A stretch of DNA of 64,000 nucleotides, from assembly GCA_019055375.1 (NCBI GenBank), contig JAHQIW010007340.1, positions 62,001 to 126,000 of the forward strand, written 5' to 3'. The translations under genes and the position numbers were made by a program. Source of the DNA: Parelaphostrongylus tenuis. Taxonomy: Eukaryota > Nematoda > Chromadorea > Rhabditida > Metastrongylidae. The notes below the pieces were generated by a model that did no database searches, was not told the DNA's origin, and saw only the letters and a list, made by a program, of their open reading frames with translations. This document shows, piece after piece, positions 23,040-35,269 of this stretch; the first letter of the stretch is position 1; every line of letters starts with the position of its first letter.

Positions 23040-23470
23040 AACTAATCTTTTCGCTGGCAAAAGTTTTTTACGGGGGGTGTTAGTAACCATTCGAAAGCTT
23101 GAATCTCTGGCTAGAGCAGTACATAGCTGTTTTTCGAAAAGCCGTTTTATGACGGTGTAGCATTCAGAATAAGAGTAAGTTCCACACGCGTCATCTTATT
23201 TTTTGTTCGCTTATATATCGTTAGGCAAAATTTATTCCTCAGACTACTAGTAATCTTTCGATAGCCGAAGTCACGAAGAATCCAATAATGCGCTTGCTTT
23301 TTGGAAAACCTTTTTCGCAGCGCTGTAGGCGAAAGGAAATATTTGTGTTTCACACACGCTTTTTTCCGCAAGAGAGTTCTGTACTGGCTTGGAGTTGCTC
23401 GCCTTGTAATTGCTGCCACGCGGAACTTTAGCTCTTTTCGCCAAAGATCAAACAGCTTGAAAAAACTTGG
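23040..23470. repeat. FB1-related arms
   Basis: TTAGTAACCATTCGAAAGCTTG and CGTTTTATGACGGTGTAGC blocks of FB1, followed by a second GCGCTGTAGGCGAAAGG block. The open frame on the minus strand here is repeat DNA. Confidence 0.5.
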
Positions 23471-23599
23471 GTGATTAAACTTTGTATACAATATCATAAC
23501 ATAACGACAGCAACTAACGATATTTATGAATGTGTCTACAAGTAAGATGAATAATTTGGGATCAATAACTCAAGGGTTAGCGATAACTCTACATGGGAT

Positions 23600-24480
23600 C
23601 TGAGCATTATAACCTTTAAATGAAGTTATAATTATACGTAATTGACAGCTTGGATGTTAGAGGCGATTTTACGTGAGCTTTGAGGAATAGAACTTGATTA
23701 GGAATTAGGAGGATGATGAGGATCGAACCCCCCGAATGATACACATGAAGTACGAGGAGCAGTCTTATAAGATTACATGCTTAATACGTGATAAGCGACA
23801 ACGAGTCCTGTGGATGAAGGCTACTTTGGGAGGAGTTGATGGCCTGATGCGTTGTGTGCGTCCAATGTCGGATACGACAGAATCAAGTGCAACTTTAATT
23901 GGGGGTTGCGTTGAGTTAATACGATACAAAGTGGACATCAGAAGGTCATCGGAGGCGACCTAATCGGAAACGGGGGTAAGTTAAAGTCATTTGGATGAGT
24001 GGGAATATGTTAATGCGATTACACCTAACATAATGCTCATGAAATGGAGTGGTGTAGTAGTAGAGACTTATTTAGACTAGTTGAAGAGGCTTAGCATCAT
24101 TTTAGTTCATGTTTATCATTGTAGAGGTCGACGGATAAGATGAAGCAAAAGGCAAGCACAAAGATCGCTAGCTGGCGACCATAACGAAGCAATTTGAGGC
24201 GAATAAAGTGCCATCGGAGACGTGCCCTTTGACAGTCGTTCGAGAGTTTTCTGTCTGTCCTTTGTCTGGACACCATTCGAAATGCTAGCTGCAAGCCAAA
24301 AAAACTATACACCCGCCGGCCCCAGCTCGCTAAACGACGCTATGACACGTTGCCTAACCTTTTGAATTATCTACAATTAGAATATTGATTACTTGACGAT
24401 ATGCGGTAGGAGTAAGCATAGAAGAGAAAGGAAAATAGCAGTTATTCGGGGCAATAACTGCTATAAGCTCTTTCTTCCCA
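23600..24480. other. Unassigned, apparently non-repeated stretch
   Basis: Purine- and G-rich compared with its surroundings, and not seen elsewhere in the window. Open frames of 71-75 codons occur on both strands (23736-23963 plus, 24312-24097 minus) without recognised motifs or convincing splice signals. I see no gene I can support. Confidence 0.3.
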
Positions 24481-25010
24481 CTATAGTGATCAGTCGATAG
24501 CGTAAGGTTCAAAGATTACAACGCTTTGCTTATCTTCTGAAGAAAAAAACCGTTTCTGTGAACTGATAAACGAAAAATCAGATTGATTCACACACGCGGG
24601 TGTGTGTCTTTTGGCCATTTCACGAGATGCTGACTAGGAGGGGGTGGGGGGGTGTCGTGAATCGATCGATGTCGCCCGGACGGTTAACATGTGAAGCGCG
24701 ATTTTTATTGTTTAATTGGGAATTTTCTCTCCGCTTTGAAAGAAACTCCTGATTAATTGAATGAATTTGTTACCACAAGATTTCCTCTACATGTGCATAT
24801 GCTTTTCGCTCTTTCAGAGAAGCAATAGTAAGATTGGGCTGTCGATGTGAAGCGTATTTTAATTGAATGCTCCAACGTTTTAAAAGGTTTTTCCAGACAT
24901 GGAACACGTTGCGCAGTAGCCTGAGATTTAAGCTTTCGAATGGTTCCTATGAGAGGTTCTTGTTCAGAAAAAGGATCGGTTTTGCGTTTGTTGCCATCTA
25001 ACATATGAGA
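24480..25010. repeat. FB1-related arms
   Basis: AGTCGATAGCGTAAGGTTC and AAGCTTTCGAATGGTTCC flank this segment in inverted orientation. Ends about 300 bp before the DUF167 start codon. Confidence 0.4.
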
Positions 25011-25308
25011 ACCAAATTCTGTTTCCTTTAAGTTATCTTTAGTTTTCAGATATGTCTTGAAATCTTCAATAAGAAGAATGCCATCGTAGGAATTTGAACC
25101 TCAAAAATCCTCAGCTTATTTGACTTTTATGTTGAAAAGAATTCACCTTTACTATTCGGAATAAGCGTGTTGAAATATGGTTACTTTGAAAATCTAATAA
25201 ACACGAAATGTTCTCAGAATTCTTCGTTTTTTTCAAATCTTATGACATTTCGGTGTAAGAGGGTGGCTCATATTAGGAGTAATCGGCTTAGTTTTGGAAA
25301 TTATTCAG

Positions 25309-26437
25309 ATGCATCAACAAGGTGGAGCGGTTTCTCTTTACAAAAACGGTCACATTGCATTGCGAATTTTTGCGAAACCCGGGGCAAAGATAAATTCCGT
25401 TACAAGTCGGTTTTCTTTATCAGTTGACTCAAAGAAAACAGTAAACGATTAGGAGACATAGATGATCACTTTTTCAATGAGAGGACATCGACAACAGATA
25501 TTCCGCAGTAGACGGTCAGATTGACCGGTAAGGCCAGTAGCCGAATGGCTAGTGATGCTCTGGGCGCTCGAAACGGAGTATCATATCTAACAATGACTGT
25601 CAGCTCAACTGGGTTTCTAAAGCGAAATCGCATACTCGACCAGACCTGTTAAAGGTTGGTGGCTGATAGCTAACATAGAGATGTTGAAGAATTAGTGGTG
25701 ACGCAAATGTGCCTCGGCGGTGTAGTGGTAGTAGCACGCGTCCCCAATATGGATGAAATGCAGGTTCGATTCCCGTTTGAGGCCGTATCTTTGCTCACCA
25801 CTCAATTGTTATAGAAGATGAAATTCTCAAGCAAGCGAGGAAACGATTTGGATGCTAAAAGTATTGGGACCCACACAGTGAAAAAGTGGTGTGATACGGG
25901 TAAAATGAAGTGATTGTTTCGTCTACTTCGGAATAATTGTGTCGGCTACCTCTTTTTCATAAGATGGCCAGCACGATTCTACTGATTGTTTACTGTTGAT
26001 GACTTTATCAACTGCTTCTTCATTTGCATTGTAGAAAATCCGATATAAACAAACATCTTGGACAAAAAACTCTCCGTAGTTGTTGAATTAAATTTTTTTT
26101 CTTTGTTTTTTTTTTCTCATATATGTTTATCTTCGTTCTGTCTTAGATGTTGGCGACGACGAGATATCCGTGGCTATTGCTGCGCCACCACGTGAAGGAG
26201 AAGCAAACGAAGAGCTCGTCGACTACATGAGAAAATTGTTGGATCTCAGGAAAAGTGAGCTGACTCTGGACAAGGTGATTTTTTCCCTCTAAAATCATGT
26301 GTGATTTTTTACGAGTATATCAAATGTACTCTGATGCCTAGGGTGGGAAATCTCGCTTGAAGACGTTGCTGATTACGTCGTCTCGGATTTCTCCTGAAGA
26401 AGTCATCGCAAAACTGAAGGGTGCTGTAAAAGCGTAA
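25309..26437 (+). CDS. DUF167/UPF0235 (YggU-like, C15orf40-type) protein, 3 exons
   Basis: Join of 25309-25405, 26147-26274 and 26342-26437 gives a complete 106-residue protein with all junctions in phase (introns of 741 and 67 nt, GT-AG). The ATG directly follows TTATTCAG, so a trans-splice or cis-splice acceptor abuts the start. Family hallmarks are visible: IFAKPGAK at residues 20-27, the VAIAAPPREGEANEEL block, KSELTLDKGGKSRLK, and a C-terminal PEEVIAKLK helix. Length is near that of the bacterial YggU core and the human homologue without its N-terminal extension. The molecular function of the family is not established; small alpha/beta proteins of this type are conserved from bacteria to animals. 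The stop overlaps an AATAAA signal (26437-26442). Intron 1 carries a tRNA-derived repeat. I am sure of the family and of exons 2 and 3; exon 1 rests on phase and the KPGAK motif. Confidence 0.9.
25705..25810 (+). repeat. S3 tRNA-like element, single arm
   Basis: GCCTCGG...TTTGAGGC acceptor pairing, GTGTAGTGGTAGTAGCAC, a perfect 5-bp anticodon stem around CCAATAT, and box B GGTTCGATTCCCG. Position 33 is C and the T stem has a mismatch, so a pseudo-tRNA/SINE is likelier than a gene. Lies in intron 1 of the DUF167 gene. Confidence 0.55.
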
Positions 26438-26442
26438 ATAAA
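26437..26442 (+). promoter_or_regulatory. Polyadenylation signal AATAAA of the DUF167 gene
   Basis: AATAAA begins at the last base of the TAA stop codon. A very short 3' UTR like this is common in nematodes. No other nearby signal was noted. Confidence 0.6.
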
Positions 26443-27399
26443 ATACACTGTGTTCCACCTGTGCTGTTTCTATCGACGAAAATTAAGAAAAGTTTTTGTA
26501 TTTACTACTGTTTGCTATCAGATTTCTTGTTTATGGCAATCTTTTGTCCCTCATGGAAGTGTACTAAAAAATCCTCGGCTAGTTTTCAGTTATATGATGG
26601 TATTGATTAACTCATCAGTGATGGTTATTTGATCGGTGTTTAGCCGAATCACGGCTGTTGTGAGTTCGACGATCGTTTTTTTCCTCTTGCCAAATACTGA
26701 ACTGCCGTTGAAGTGTTTCTCTTGATTGAAAGTTTTTTTAGGAATTGCTATGGATAAGTCTCGGATTTTGATTTTAATAAAGTTTCCGTAGTTAGTTTTT
26801 TTATCGCAGTTTACTGAAAGACAATTCTATTCAAATAGTTGAAGAGAAAACGCCTCACAAACATCTTTGTTTTCTGATTTTTTGGATCATCGAGGTTTGA
26901 GAAAAACTGACACGAAAATCTGGCAGTAGACCGCTTAATTATCAGTCAGAGTTTTGAATTGCGTACATCAGAACCATTCACTTTTTACAAATACTGCGCC
27001 ATAGATTTTGTGCGCTTTTGACCACATGACTCTTATCATATCTCGCACTTATATCTGTAAAATTATTATAAAAGTAGGATTTTAGTTAGGAGAAAAGGCG
27101 AGAAATCCTAAAGCAGTCGCCGAGTTTATGCAAATCTCGACAACTTATCACGGACGAACTCAATAATGGCTATCGTGTGAAATCTATAGACTTCATAGGT
27201 GAGGTAATTATGGCTCTTTGGAATCATTGAATAAGACTTTAAGTTCTTTCACACATTCTCTTACTTTGTGAATCGAAGAATATAAAATCTTGAAATCAGT
27301 TGGCCGCGCTGCTTGTGATCAGTGAACACTAAATCAGCAGGATTCAATGCGCCAACCAGCATGCTGTGATTAGTTGTTTGCCAATGTGTTGAAGAATAT

Positions 27400-28140
27400 T
27401 CACTGAAACTCTCATTGGAGTGTTAGCCATTTGAAAGCTAAGACTTGTGGCTACAGCTCCACGTTTCCGGTTTTTCAGCAATCTTTTATAACGGTGTAAA
27501 ATCCAAACAAAATTATGTCTCAGACGCGCACATTTCCTCGCCGCACATAGCTCTTTCTTTGGACTATTAGTGCCTATTCCATAGCGTAATTGCTACTGAT
27601 TCCAACGCTATGCTTATATCCTAAAAAACCGATTCACTGCAACACAGAAGGTAAAATAAGATGAATTGGAATTTGCGACCATGGGTGTTTTTGGCCAAGT
27701 TACGTGTCGCTGACGCGATGTCGAAAGAGTGGTCTAAGGTTGAGCGATCATCGCCTCAGCGCATGTGGATGCCTCAGCCAGCGGCACGTGATTTAGCCAA
27801 AGACCCTTTTGAACACATATGCCAATTCAACCTAATTTATCAGTTGCGTTGCACTGAGACGATCTCTTCAGAATATAAGCACAACGTCGGAATCAGCGAC
27901 GATTACTCTATCAAATAAGTACTAATAGTCCAAAGAAGAAGCTCTGTGCGGCGAGAAAATCTGAGCGTCTGAGACTAGTTTTATTTCCGATTCTACAGGC
28001 TTAAAAAAGGGTGTTTTTCAAACCGACGACGTAGTGCTGTAGCCATAAATTTCAGCTTTCGAATGGTTACTAACACTATAAAAACTTTTGTTTGGAGTGT
28101 TTACTTAACTCCTATAAAAAGTTCCTCTTCAGCGAATGAG
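27400..28140. mobile_element. FB1 foldback element
   Basis: The same layout as 10590-11385: CATTTGAAAGCTAAGAC against TCAGCTTTCGAATGG, CTCTTTCTTTGGACTATTAG against CTAATAGTCCAAAGAAGAAG. The 85-codon frame at 27661 is the element's centre, shared with 10900-11080, not a gene. Confidence 0.7.
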
Positions 28141-28305
28141 GTCAATTTTTCATTTGTCCCCTCATAACCGTATAGAGCCTAACCGGATTCAGTGCGCCTA
28201 GCAGCATGCTGTAATCTCTCCAGTGTGTTGAAGAATTGAGAAATGAGTAGAAAAATGTTAAAGACAGAGCTATATGCCGGGCCAATTCAAAATATGAAAA
28301 GATAA

Positions 28306-28569
28306 AGCTCTCGGCTCTGATCAATCCTGAGGAACGCGTCATGCCTTCGGCTTCATCAGGCATTGGTGGGGATGAGTGAATGCGTATCTAGGCTTTAAAA
28401 CGGCTATCGGTGGTCTACCGATCTATTATCAGTGCTGCTATTCTCCTAGAGAGGTCCGGTATCGATTCGCCGACCTCCGAGGGAAGAAAGGCTTGGCAAG
28501 CCTTGAGCGCGAGGTCAAGCCATCGATGTGTGTATCGCAATGCACTCTAACCACTCCGCCACACGCTTC
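28306..28569 (-). repeat. S1 SINE
   Basis: Tail GGATTGATCAGAGCC and body present on the minus strand. The head is degenerate (TGGCGGAGTGGTTAGAGTGC). Confidence 0.6.
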
Positions 28570-29038
28570 AAGTAAACTCAATAAATTTATATGTTCATTA
28601 CTGATCTCTTGATAGGGTTATTTGAACGGGAAGTAACATTCAATACTATGTCATGGTGGTCAGCAAATTCAACATTTCAGTGAAAAATATTATACAACTA
28701 CGTTTTTGAAAGAGTGAAGTTCGAAGTTTCCTTTCATCCCTTCAAATGTTAAAACTGCTTTTTTCTTGAGAACAAAAGCTTTTCTTTGAAAGAAATCGTT
28801 AATTTGAAAATGTCCATTCCTGAGGGTGGTTAACATTATTTTTCTTACTATGAATAATATCATCCTACTTCGATTAATCAAGACACTGATTTTTTACGAA
28901 CGCCAATAAGTGGCTAATTTAAGAATTCTATGGAAAGCATTTACGAGTGGTAGGCTAACAATGAGGGTATATTCTGACAGCATATTTTATATTATATATT
29001 TTAAGCCTTTCAAGAGGTTTGTTATGGGCACTTATGCA

Positions 29039-29081
29039 GTGTAATACGAGTGTTTCGGCCTTGCACCCTCGTCAGTTGCAC
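29039..29081 (-). ncRNA. Hammerhead ribozyme motif, left end of E1
   Basis: Minus-strand order: stem I GUGCAA, core CUGACGA, stem II closed by GG/CC around a small loop, GAAA, stem III segment CACUCG (the CACGUG of the sister copies, mutated), UA cleavage site, stem I' UUACAC (one mismatch). Core bases are intact. Stem III is weakened. Confidence 0.6.
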
Positions 29082-29605
29082 AGTACCCTTCGTCTGAGGC
29101 AATCCCTCTTGGGGGAGTGCCACCCTTATATAGGGGTATCGACGACGAACACGTTTTACCGTGTGTGAAGTGAAATTTCACCTCACCCACGGATAACATA
29201 TCACTGCATGTCCAGAGACATGATCACCGAACATTGCAACGATTAATTGTCGATTGCTTGAGGCTGGTATTTTTATTATGATAGCTTTATATTAGACTGT
29301 TTCTAAGACCTCGCGTAGAAATAACACATCCTGATAGAATATCTTGAGTCTTTTAAGAGGTCTGTTAATTTCAGGCGAGGTCTTGAAAAACAGTTGAATA
29401 TGAAGGTAATATAACAAAAATACCAGCCTCGAGCAATCGACTGTTAATCGCTGTAATGTCCGGTGATCATGTCACTAGACATGCAGTGATATATTATCCG
29501 TGAGTGAAGTGAATGTTCACCTTAAACACGGTGTAACGTGTTCGCCGACGATACCTCTATGTAAGGGGTGTTCCCCGAGAGGGATTGGCTCAGGCGAAGG
29601 GTAAT

Positions 29606-29645
29606 GTGTAACTGACGAGGCTGCGACGAAACACGTGTATTACAC
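29606..29645 (+). ncRNA. Hammerhead ribozyme motif, right end of E1
   Basis: GUGUAA (29606-29611) pairs with UUACAC (29640-29645) as stem I. Core CUGACGA is 29612-29618, a short imperfect stem II follows, then GAAA (29628-29631), self-complementary CACGUG (stem III) and UA before the predicted cleavage after 29639. Stem II has a G-A mismatch. Confidence 0.65.
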
Positions 29646-30059
29646 TGTAGAAGTACCCATAACAGACCTCCTGAAAGGCTCAAAATATACTGTCACAATG
29701 TGTTAATTTTGAGTGAGATTTTAAAACTAGTCGAATATAATTGTTGGTATGTTTTACTCACTAAATTTTTTTTTTGCCCAAGTACTACTTCTAAAGTTGG
29801 TACACTTGAACATGTTCTACAGCTGTAGTGGATGATTGGATGACCCGTGTTGACGAGCGTGCGATTTTTCATTCGTTTTTTTCTCTCGTGATCATCGTCC
29901 ATGGGTGGTGATCTGATACGAGCATAGCGTTGGGCGCTGGTCTCATACTACTCTTACATGTGATGAATGATTGATTTTAGTTACGAGGACGTCCGCCCAA
30001 CATGTAAGTGATCGTCCTAGGAAATATTTGCGTCCTCGTGGAGTCATTCTACGGTTCTG

Positions 30060-31900
30060 AAGAGAATTGAACTATTTTACAGCGATAGTAAGCGACCCAA
30101 ATATCTTTCTGGTAGCCTCCATGCCACAATGGTACCCTATCGTCACTACTTTTTTATGCCTTTTCACACTCCACTATCTAATTTTTTATCAATCCCTTCG
30201 TTCATACATTCATTTCACGCTCATGTACTACTGCTTAGCTCTCTACTCCTTATCGTGCTACTCTACTAAGCTATTTCCCATTTTTTTCTCGTCCATCATT
30301 CGCCATCTTTTTGCTCTCTACTCCTGCTTCTGAAGGAGACCAGTATATGCTAGTTCTCTTTATTAGTTCAATACCTATAGAGTTATATGGTTTTGCAAAA
30401 ATCGCCCAGAACATTCAAAGTGTAGAGTTCTCCGTCAAAAGTTAAGTTCAGTATCATCTCTGATCTCGCCAATAAAGTAATTCATGCAAACAATAGTTCA
30501 TCAATGCTTGTCCAAGTTGCAAACACCAACTGTTGGGTGGTCTCTGATCGCCTCAAACACGTGAAGAGTATTTCAGGAATTTGATACTATGACCTCCGTA
30601 TTGTCTCTGACAAGAAAGTAGTCACAGGTGGCTCTCTAGGCTCTGTCATAACCTAGTCGTTCTCTTGATTGGGTTTCCTGCCAGAAATGTCGAACGCTTT
30701 CACAATTTGAGAGACAATGCGCAGTATTACTCCTAGATTATGATCGAGTGATAAGGTATTGATTTGAAAAAACGGCTGAGTATTAGTTTTTTTGGGTGTT
30801 GGATTGCCTTTCGCAATTGATAAGCAATATCTACAAAGGGCACAAAATTTATAGACCTTGTTTGCATTAGATTTTCTTGGTGATATATTTTAAACCTACA
30901 GTGCATCTTAAAAAAGTTTTTCCTGTTTCTGTGTACACAGTTTTATCTACATTTTGATCAGTTGATAGCTCTTTCATTACAATCGCTCTAGTAACCGCCA
31001 TATATCAAAGGCTTTACTGTACACTTGCAATATCTCAACCCTTTCTCTGGTGGGTTCATCGGCCGTTATATGACTGGTGATTGACTACTGTTTAATTATT
31101 CATTACAATCCCTGTGATGAATCATGGCTGTGTATGGGAAAATCAAAAACTAGGAAACTGATTCGGTACGATACTTTCCATACTTTGCAGAACTTTTCTG
31201 GCATATTTCAAGCGTCGCATTTTCCAGTTCGACTAAATCACAGTTTCTTAATTCGCCGGTTTCAGTGTGAAATTTTTATGGTGCCCGGAAAAAGGCTCGT
31301 TGAGCTGGTTTCTTGGTAAAATCATTCTAATTTTCGTGCTCCAGGAGAGTAGATATAAAACAAGTTACATGTCAGGTAAAGACAGCTTCCAAAGTTTCAA
31401 TTTCAAAGGAATGTTGAATTATGCATTGATATCAAAGCATCCATAACGTTCAAAACGTGCTGACAAATTGTTCTTTTTTTATCGCATGCAAAAGTTGGAA
31501 GAGTCCAGAAATATGGAGAGGTGGTGTATAGAGGAACATAGAGGAAGCATAAGTCATAAGAAACCCAATAGTTGAAGGACCGACTCTCACTGAATCTCCG
31601 CATGTCAAATGAAAAGTGAGAAATTAAAAAAGAAGGAATCTTAAGAGTAAATTTGTATTCGAAACATTTGCGAGGTTGATATGTCTTCTCTGTATTCGAT
31701 GGCTGTTTCGGCGACATTGCCATCATCAGAGCATGAAGGTATTTATGTCGATGATGGTTTAATGTACGACATTTTTGCAGTTTAAATGAAAATCTATAAT
31801 ATTTATGAACGTACTTCATCAAAGAGAAACCACTCATCGTGCAATCAGGTGTAAAGCACCGGTGTTCTTTGTGTTGGATGACGTTTGATCCGTTCAACGA
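30060..31900. other. Intergenic, no supportable gene
   Basis: Open frames at 30067-30333 and 31897-31403 lack motifs, and the second covers a hammerhead-like PLE remnant. I recognise only that remnant (31688-31735). Confidence 0.4.
31688..31735 (-). ncRNA. Hammerhead-like remnant
   Basis: Minus strand CUCUGAUGA-U-GGC...GCC-GAAA-CAGCC. Core and stem II are recognisable; the CGUC cleavage box is lost. A flank with GCGAGGTTGATA matches other PLE-type flanks. Confidence 0.35.
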
Positions 31901-32214
31901 CTTGGGATTCTACGGTATACCAAGTCAGTGTTTTTCTCTTCTGAGAATGGTCTGCATCACTTTGCAAATCTGAAAGCATGTTATCTTCCTAAGAATGGCC
32001 CCAGCCGCAACCCTACTCAACGCAATTTGCTCCTACGTAAAGCATCTGCAAAAAGGATTTTGGAAGTGGCGAACACCAAACACTTTCACATTAAAACATT
32101 TCATGTTGTCACCTCTCTTTAGACGGCACGGAACGAACAAACGATCCCTTTCATTAAGAAAGAGATTTTCATGAGCGTGTCAAAAAAATCAATCGGAAGC
32201 CTGAATTTCGAGCT

Positions 32215-32990
32215 ACCATACTAGGTGCTTGTTTTTTGAAAAGTCTTTTTTATAGCGCTGTAGGATTCAAACTAAGATTATGTTTCACACGTGCCACGCG
32301 CTTTTATTATTACCACGCTTATACTTTGCTGAGAGCACGAAAAGTACATGCTTGTACGAAAAGTGCTGTTATATATGTAAGGCATATGCTTGATGTATGC
32401 TTGGCATAACATATGAAAGTGTAAAGAAAATTTTGTGATTTCAGAATCATACATTTTATGTAAATTTTTTTTTTTCAAAGCGGAGACGAATAATGCCTGC
32501 ATAGTCTGTCTGATCGCGCATTATCGACCCACAGCAAATGTAACCCAACTGATGAGCAAATGAGTGGCGTATGTGAAACTCAATCTTATTTCCACTTCTA
32601 TATTGGAGTAGAACGGCTTTTCCAGAAAACAAGCACAGCGTTGAAATTGTCGAAACTTACGCTATCGAATAGTTGCTTTGAATTTATGGGAAAAGCTTTG
32701 TCATGCCAGAAATATGCGTGTGTGAAACACAGATTTCTTCTTTCTGCCACAGCGGTGTAAGAGAAACATTTATGAAAAACAAACATATTTTGGGATTTTC
32801 TGAGATTTAAACTATCCAACGATTATTATGAGTTCGAAAAATAGTTTTGTTCAGCGTGAATAACCGTGATTAATAAAAGCGCGCGCAGCGTGTGAAATAT
32901 AATTTTATTTTGAATGCTACAGCGCTTTAAAAAGTCTTTTCAATAAGCACGTGGCATAGTAGCCCAAAACTCAGGCTCACGATCAAATGC
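32215..32990. repeat. FB1-related foldback
   Basis: AGCGCTGTAGGATTC, ACGCTATCGAATAGTTGC and repeated TTTTCA-GCACAGCGTTG blocks on both strands. No gene. Confidence 0.45.
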
Positions 32991-33590
32991 TGACACTCTC
33001 ATGAAGGTCATGACCAGTGGAAGGGGTCGATTCTTTATTTCGTATTATTTACTGGAAAAGAACCGTCATAAAGTCTCGATATACAGCGCCTCTTTTCCCT
33101 GCTACACAGTGTGAGTAGTAGAGCGTGTGGCTTTGACGAGGCGAGTGAAATCGCCGAGACCTACCTAAGCCATTGGCGCAACAAATCTCGAAAACGGTAA
33201 AAACGGCCTTTTTAAATATAATATATAAAAGCTCGAAAAACGAGGAATGGAAACAGTTGAATAAAGTAAGTTTTACATACCAAGGAAATCTTGAAAAGTA
33301 ATAAGCCATAAAAATATGTCAGCCCAAATAGAATTGTGGTGGAAATGCTTTCCGTCGCGCGTGTGAAGATTGTACAGGTGTTCTTTAGGCGTCTTTAAGT
33401 AGGAAATTGTTACTAGTACCAAATAAAGTTTGGCTTTAGACATCAAAATGTTGAAGTTATCGTAACAGAGTTATTTGCTTCTTTCTTCGTCCTCTACCAC
33501 ATTCTAGTAGCTTTAATTTAATTGATTTTACTCCACAGTTATATTTTGTTGTTCAAATCCTTCAATAACAGTGAAGGCTCTTTCAGAATA

Positions 33591-33723
33591 ATGGACAGTT
33601 TTCAACTTGTGACATTCGCCACTGTGACACAGATCATTATAGTGAGTTGTGATATTCTAAGGTCAAGAAATATTCTACCGTATCTACCATTTTTTCCAGA
33701 TTCAATTTTGTGTCGTTTTTTGA
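33591..33723 (+). CDS. Candidate two-exon micro-ORF (24 residues, hydrophobic)
   Basis: 33591-33641 and 33700-33723 join in phase through a 58-nt GT-AG intron (GTGAGT...TTTTTTCCAG). The ATG lies 4 nt after CTCTTTCAG, and an AATAAA lies 20 nt after the stop (33743-33748). The 24-residue product is mostly hydrophobic, like one membrane segment. All signals of a compact nematode gene are present, but so short a frame can arise by chance, or it may be the tail of a longer gene whose upstream exons I cannot find. Confidence 0.25.
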
Positions 33724-33989
33724 ATTGCTTTATAAGCGCCTCAATAAAAAAGCGCTGAATTATCCAATGCATGCCACTTTTTTAGGCACTTTATTGATCC
33801 GTCCTCATAGTGTTTTTTCCACTGTGTGGATACCAGTACTTCCAGCATTCACTTCAATTTTTCGCCTTCCTCATGAACGTCGTAGAACATTGGTTGAACG
33901 AGTCGAGGAAACTCCTTCCTTAGAGTGCTAGGACTCATTTTATAGCACAAGCTTCGAAGAACTCAAAAATGTGCTTGCTTCTCGAATAG

Positions 33990-34560
33990 CTCTTTTAATC
34001 TTTGATCTCCTTTGGTCTTTTGATTTGTGCTTTAAATCTCGCCAGACAGAGCTCTTTTCTAGATTATTGAGAATCATCCGATAACGTAATGTTTCCTGAT
34101 TCTACTGATGTGCTTACGTACTGGAAATACGGTTTAACATGGAAAATAAGATCGACTTCTACATTTTTGTAAGGTTGTTACAGGCTGTTCACAAGGCAGA
34201 GGTCGTAGTAAGGGGCGTGGCAGGGGTGGGGCGAAGTAGGACGACCAATATGTTGTTGTTTAATTGGGAATTTTTCCTCCATTTTGAAAGAACCTCCTGA
34301 TGAAACAATTGATTAGGATATAGCGAAAGTTTCTCAACACACTGATATGCTTTTCAGCTTCCAGCGATTAATAAGGCGTTGTAAAGATGAAGGCGAAAGG
34401 CGAGTGTGAAACGAAATTTTGTTCTGGATACTACAGCGTTATAGAGTGGTGTTTTTGAAAACCGGCAATGTGGAGTTGGAGATACAGCTTTAAGCTTTCG
34501 AATGATTAATAACACTGCTATGAACAGTTCCTGTCCAGCAAATGAGGTCGCCTCAAAAAT
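33990..34560. repeat. FB1-related foldback
   Basis: CCGATAACGTAATGTTTCCTG and AAGCTTTCGAATGATTAATA blocks in inverted orientation around a GGGAATTTTTCCTCC segment also seen at 24716. Confidence 0.45.
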
Positions 34561-35269
34561 TTGTCGTCATCTAACGGAATTGTACCGTGACACATCGGTG
34601 CCTCTAAACGTCTCATCCATTCTGGATTAAGAAATTGTTGCCAAATTTTCTGGGACAAGCTCACTTCCTCTAGCCTACCTAGAATACACTACCACGATTA
34701 CCCTAAGATGCCAAGGGGAATGGACTGGACTAGTAATCAATGACATTTGTAACGAAGAAGAAAAATTTTCTAACAGCAACCGAACCCAAAAGCAAAAAAT
34801 TTTTTACGAGTATCGTTGATGGTGGATAAAATGAACTTCAATATGAACTCCGAAATATTTACTTATGTATTATGCAACATGTTGTTTGGCCTTAATTAGC
34901 GACGAGAATATTAGCAACACTTATTGAACATAAACATGACCACAAAGAAGCTGAGATGCGAGCAAAAGTTAGAACCCAAGTAGTTTTGAACTCGCGATTA
35001 CCCTTTCACAGTGTTCATTTAATCTTCTGCTGCCTGTCGAGGTCTTCGCACTACATTGCTCTCAGCCATGTTTTAACCCATTAAATAGCCGTCAGCAACC
35101 ACCCGTAGGTGGAACTGATTTAGGGAGCATAGATTGGCATAAACCCTTTGTATGAACATTATCTAACATCATATCAGAAATGAGGGCCTCCGCTATATAT
35201 TTCGCTCAGCAGTGAACTTTGCCGTTCAGTTAGGCAGAAAATAAAGTTCGAAATGTCAATTAATCGATC

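Larger units (their letters stand above)
28975..29695. mobile_element. 720-bp palindromic element with outward hammerhead ribozymes (copy E1)
   Basis: An imperfect inverted repeat spans the whole element, with ends TGACAG.../...CTGTCA. Each arm reads inward through GAGCCTTTC, a hammerhead at its outer end (minus at left, plus at right), TCACTGCATGTC and GATCACCG. The centre (about 29280-29420) contains AGACCTCGC in both orientations and a second GAGTCTTTTAAGAGG segment. No open frame is seen. Related copies lie at 40891, 56340, 58922 and 63650. Confidence 0.75.

Noticed and set aside
25705..25790. Genuine tRNA gene
   Set aside because: Cloverleaf is nearly complete, but position 33 is not U, the T stem is mismatched, and the unit recurs many times as a repeat.
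27661..27918. 85-codon frame as a host gene
   Set aside because: It is the centre of an FB1 foldback element, and related sequence at 10900-11080 does not keep the frame.
31403..31897. 164-codon open frame on the minus strand
   Set aside because: Covers a hammerhead-like PLE remnant and has low-complexity, aromatic-rich sequence without motifs.
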